A DNA stretch of 47,720 nucleotides from Neoconidiobolus thromboides FSU 785. Lineage: Eukaryota > Entomophthoromycota > Entomophthoromycetes > Entomophthorales > Neoconidiobolaceae. This document shows, piece after piece, positions 44,576-47,720 of this stretch. Position numbers and translations under genes: made by a program. Position 1 is the first letter of the stretch. Every line of letters starts with the position of its first letter. The stretch is taken from contig MU626408.1 of assembly GCA_025603075.1 (NCBI GenBank), forward strand, positions 1 to 47,720. The letters are read 5' to 3'. Under the pieces are notes generated by a model. That model did not search any database and was not told the DNA's origin. It saw only the letters and a list, made by a program, of their open reading frames with translations.

Positions 44576-45695
44576 TTTATATTTTGTTGACAATTTTGAT
44601 TATTTAAATTAAATCTCTATTTTTCACCTTAAATTGTTTTCTTTTTTAGCTTTATGAATAGCCAATTAACCTTGATCTTTCTAGTTCTTCACAATCCTCT
44701 GGGAGGCTATTATTGGCTTCAATTTATGTTGAGTTTTTAATTTTGTCGAAAGTGGAATTAAGTGATTGGTTTATTTCATTTTATATTTTGTATTAATAAA
44801 ACTAAGTTTATTTTGCACATCGTCAAAGCGTTTGGCATGTTTTAGAATACAGAAGGATGCCATTTTTATTACTTAGTGGCAAACATTATTTGTCACCAAG
44901 TGATGGACTGCTGATGAAGGATAGAAAATTTATGTTTTAAAGATCTTATTAGCATTTAACCACATAATTTTCACCACACTATATCTATCTCAAAAGACAA
45001 TTTAGCGAATTACTGAAATTATTTCTGACAATAGAAAAATGAATGGCCAAAAATTTAAATACTATAAAAATTAGTATGTTCCAACAATAAAATGATCAAC
45101 TTTGTATCAAGGTTTTATATTTTATTTACTTTCATCAATTATAAAATAAATTTTATGGTGATTTATTGAAATTTACTCAAGATGGCTGTGATGGGATGAA
45201 AATCTTATACTAAATGCTTAAAAATAAAACACTAAAAGACATTTTGAACATCTATTATAGAATAAACAATTTTATCAACTAGATGCAGGGTTAATATAAT
45301 GTTTATAAATACTCAAAATAAGTTGTAACTCTAGCAGTAAAAGCCTGGTAAATTCAAAAACTGACATAAACAGCTTAGCTGGATTATGAAATAAATCTAG
45401 GATTTTAAATAATAAACTTATATATAAATGTCAAAAATACTATCACCCAAAATTGGACCCAACACCAGTAAAGTTCCTAGTAAAAAGCCATTTACATATA
45501 TGAATTATTTTATTAGTTTTTTAAATAAAAATCTATCCAAGTTTAGACTAGTCCTAAATACAAGCTTAAGAGAAATACTATTACTTTCAAATGATTATTA
45601 TTATTCACAAAATAAAATGTATAAAGCAACTATTTAGATAAAGCTAAATTTAAACATGAGTTTTTATTCCCTAATATTCATTTTATATTGTAAAA

Positions 45696-45797
45696 CATTG
45701 GAGATATTTTTTGGTTTCATTATTTTTCCATTTTTAAACACTATTTGAGTGGAAAGATTGTTAGTAAAATTCTTAAACAAAATGCAGCCTCATTTAT
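45696..45797 (-). mobile_element. MITE copy, ends decayed, reverse orientation
   Basis: GGAGATATTTTTTGGTTTCATT at the left side, core AAACACTATTTGAGTGG and GATTGTTAGTAAAATTC. The right end is reduced to GCAGCCTCATTTA. Confidence 0.7.
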
Positions 45798-45808
45798 AAA
45801 TGACAAAT

Positions 45809-45906
45809 ATATGGGGATATGCTTTTGTATTTAAGAATTTTACTAACAACTTTCCACTCAAATAGTGCTTAAAAAATAAAAAAATAAACCAAAAAAACAC
45901 CCCCAA
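45809..45906 (+). mobile_element. MITE copy, small internal deletion
   Basis: Left terminus ATATGGGGATAT, core CCACTCAAATAGTGCTTAAA, shortened GGAAAAAGTAATG block and right end ACACCCCCAATC. It lies 12 bp from the previous, oppositely oriented copy. Confidence 0.8.
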
Positions 45907-46156
45907 TCGTTGATTAATTTTTTTGAAAATACATTACTATACATCTAATAGTCATAATATACAATTATAGCTGTTGCTATATTTTTGTAGATAATATTTT
46001 GATGTGGAATATAAAAATGCTTTTTAATATAATATCTTTTTTTTAAGTTAATTATAAAATCATCTTTTTAATAAAGTTGTTAATATATATATAAGTATCT
46101 TATATAACTTATATAATTGTATTTCTTATCAGTTTTGCATATTCTGTAGTTTGTTT

Positions 46157-46263
46157 ATACGGGGGTGTTTTTTTTGGTTTCACTACTTTTTCCATTTTTT
46201 AAGTGTTATTTGAGTGAAAAAATTGTTAGTAAAATTCTTAAATACAAAAATACATCCCCGTAT
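46157..46263 (-). mobile_element. MITE copy with matched terminal substitution
   Basis: Left ATACGGGGGTGT and right ACATCCCCGTAT, 107 bp. The T-to-C change in ATATGGGG is mirrored at the other end, so the terminal inverted repeat remains paired. Confidence 0.88.
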
Positions 46264-46842
46264 ATTGTTTTTATATTTTTTGTTTATTTTAGTTATATAA
46301 ACTAAGACCTGTTAGTTTATAGCCATTTAACTAAAGTAAAGTATTAGCTTTTAACTCTAACAACTAACGATCAAATTCTATATTATAGAATAAGATAAAG
46401 CATACTTATTTTATCAATAATAAAGGTTTTAAAGAATAAAAGTAGAACCTTAATAAATTAAAAAACACTTAGTTTTAAAGTGAACACTTTTATTTACTAA
46501 TTAAATAAAAATGCCATAGATTTTATTAGTAACTATTGTAATTAAAGTAATAACAAAATTTTTAAAAAATTTTCGATTTTAAAAACGTGTAATGAAAAAT
46601 TACACAACCCAATATTTTAACTTAGAAAACGCCCACAGATACACCATATCAACTTCGTGTAATTGTATTAACATTAAATAACCAAAAACAAAAGCTATAA
46701 ATTATAAAACTAAGTTTTGATATTTGTCTGTAGATTATGAAAAATATCAAAATATTCCAAACGTGTTGCTCGTTTTATCAATATAGGTAAAAAATAATAC
46801 GTTGACAAAACCAATAATAAAGCTAATTACATAAAAGTAATC

Positions 46843-47720
46843 TTAGTCATCATCTTCATCATCTGAAAAAGTAACTATATGTTCTTTAACTGGTATTGAA
46901 ATCTCTCCCACTAACCCAGCAATATTATGGCCTAATAACTCGACATCTTCAAATAATCTTACTAACCCAGCCATATATGTATACCAATATATATGATTAA
47001 ATTCTTCATGTAAATTTTTTTGATCAAAATTAAGTGTAGTATTTAACTCTAAATGGGACCCAACAACCTCATTTTTAAATTCATCAGAACGCTCTAATAT
47101 TGATTTGTGGAGTGGTAAAGTATTATAGCTATTTTTTTTGAACTTCTTTATCAAGGCAGATCTGGTTTTTAACATCAACTGATAACGTATGGCATGAATT
47201 GGAGGAGGATAAGGTGGTAGTGGCATTTTAGAACGTAAAGCCCCAGAGAGCACATAAAAATATAAAATAACAGAAGAAACCATGAATTTACGATAAGAAT
47301 TAAATGGAAAAATGACTGTTTTTTGGACATCAGGAGTGAGTTGAGATACAGCTCCAGTCATAGCAACAAGTTGATCCAAAACATCTTGTAAAATACGAAT
47401 TTGTTCAGAATAAACTGGTGCTTGGAATGGACCTTTAAGTCTAGGCTCATCTAATGCAAATAAATGTAAACTTTTAGCTGAAAGTATTCGTTTCTGTAAC
47501 TTCCGATTACATAAATTAATTTGAGATTGTAATTCCTTCCATTCAGTAGTTGTATTGGATGACATGCATAATGCTGCTACTTTACCAAAACTCATACCCA
47601 TATCAGCTAACAAAGAAGCAATTAACTTTCTTAGCTCTCTTCTTGCTGAAAATGGCCAAATAGTTGAGCTAACAATCATAGACACAATTAAACCAACAAC
47701 AACACTTGCTGTACGAAGAA
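46843..47720 (-). CDS. Bre4-like/aromatic acid exporter family membrane protein (DUF2421), C-terminal part
   Basis: Partial: the frame is open to the right window edge, so the N-terminus lies outside. The visible 292 or so residues begin with the end of a hydrophobic span (RTASVVVGLIVSMIVSSTIW) followed by PFSARRELRKLIASLLADMG. That transition is typical of fungal Bre4/ArAE proteins with a FUSC-type membrane region and a DUF2421 cytosolic region. The rest is mainly helical with one further hydrophobic stretch (MVSSVILYFYVLSGALRSKM), and ends in an acidic FSDDEDDD tail. S. cerevisiae Bre4 affects brefeldin A sensitivity; transport substrate is unknown. No intron is seen in this part. Confidence 0.8.
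   Translation of the reverse strand, partial: LRTASVVVGLIVSMIVSSTIWPFSARRELRKLIASLLADMGMSFGKVAALCMSSNTTTEWKELQSQINLCNRKLQKRILSAKSLHLFALDEPRLKGPFQAPVYSEQIRILQDVLDQLVAMTGAVSQLTPDVQKTVIFPFNSYRKFMVSSVILYFYVLSGALRSKMPLPPYPPPIHAIRYQLMLKTRSALIKKFKKNSYNTLPLHKSILERSDEFKNEVVGSHLELNTTLNFDQKNLHEEFNHIYWYTYMAGLVRLFEDVELLGHNIAGLVGEISIPVKEHIVTFSDDEDDD

Larger units (their letters stand above)
44576..46842. other. Intergenic with three MITE copies
   Basis: 2.27 kb without a supported gene. MITE copies lie at 45,696, 45,809 and 46,157. A 69-codon open frame at 45,428 has no recognisable features. Confidence 0.6.

Noticed and set aside
44576-44593. Longer N-terminus for the DNAJB12/14-type protein
   Set aside because: The extension starts with TTG; the ATG at 44,575 gives the start expected from the family (MExNxDEA).
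45428-45637. A possible 69-aa protein starting MSKILSPKIG
   Set aside because: Isolated, basic, no domain, no splice context and ordinary for random AT-rich DNA; I cannot support it as a gene.
3342-46263. CRISPR array or structured-RNA family for the GGGGATG repeats
   Set aside because: Spacing is irregular over tens of kilobases, orientation is mixed and copies carry terminal inverted repeats with TA borders; this is a fungal nuclear context and fits MITEs better.

Overview
The window looks like nuclear DNA of an early-diverging, very AT-rich fungus. Three things point there: a stand-alone saccharopine dehydrogenase (LYS9) of the fungal alpha-aminoadipate lysine pathway, a cytochrome c peroxidase with a mitochondrial intermembrane-space leader, and a Rua1-type transcription regulator. 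Nearly every gene is cut by introns of about 45-60 nt with GT...AG ends. Intergenic DNA is long and close to pure A+T. A lineage such as Entomophthoromycotina or Glomeromycotina would fit, but the sequence alone does not settle it.

Layout. 1-3,165: LYS9 (- strand, 9 exons) between two inverted copies of a tRNA-Thr(AGU) locus. 3,166-7,494: gene-free DNA with four copies of a small inverted-repeat element and a 122-bp hairpin palindrome. 7,495-13,473: Rua1-like regulator, cytochrome c peroxidase (CCP1) and a Yippee-family protein, all on +. 13,474-20,145: mobile-element-rich DNA, an allantoate/nicotinate-type MFS transporter (-) and ribosomal protein eS7 (-). 21,846-33,838: four + strand genes, namely a J-like membrane protein without HPD, RQC2/NEMF, an unknown 929-aa Asn-rich coiled-coil protein, and DOA1/PLAA. 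33,929-35,422: an unknown multispanning membrane protein, convergent with DOA1. 35,423-47,720: a third tRNA-Thr, an RCK2/Srk1-type kinase, a claudin/PMP22-like tetraspan, a DNA alkyltransferase (MGMT) divergent from SDHAF1, a DNAJB12/14-type ER co-chaperone, and the C-terminal part of a Bre4-like (ArAE/DUF2421) membrane protein cut by the window edge.

I derived exon structures by hand from splice signals and frame continuity. For every complete multi-exon gene the summed exon length is a multiple of three and the reading frame stays open across junctions.

The main structure beyond genes is a family of about 20 short elements (about 98-112 bp). They share termini ATATGGGGATG...CATCCCCATAT, TA at the ends, an imperfect whole-element hairpin centred on AGCGCT, and no coding capacity. 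They occur in both orientations in intergenic DNA only. I read them as a MITE family, probably mobilised by a Tc1/mariner-like transposase encoded elsewhere. Functionally the window mixes housekeeping genes: lysine synthesis, peroxide removal, SDH assembly, translation, ribosome quality control, and ubiquitin or ER proteostasis. I see no biosynthetic cluster, virus, CRISPR array or toxin.
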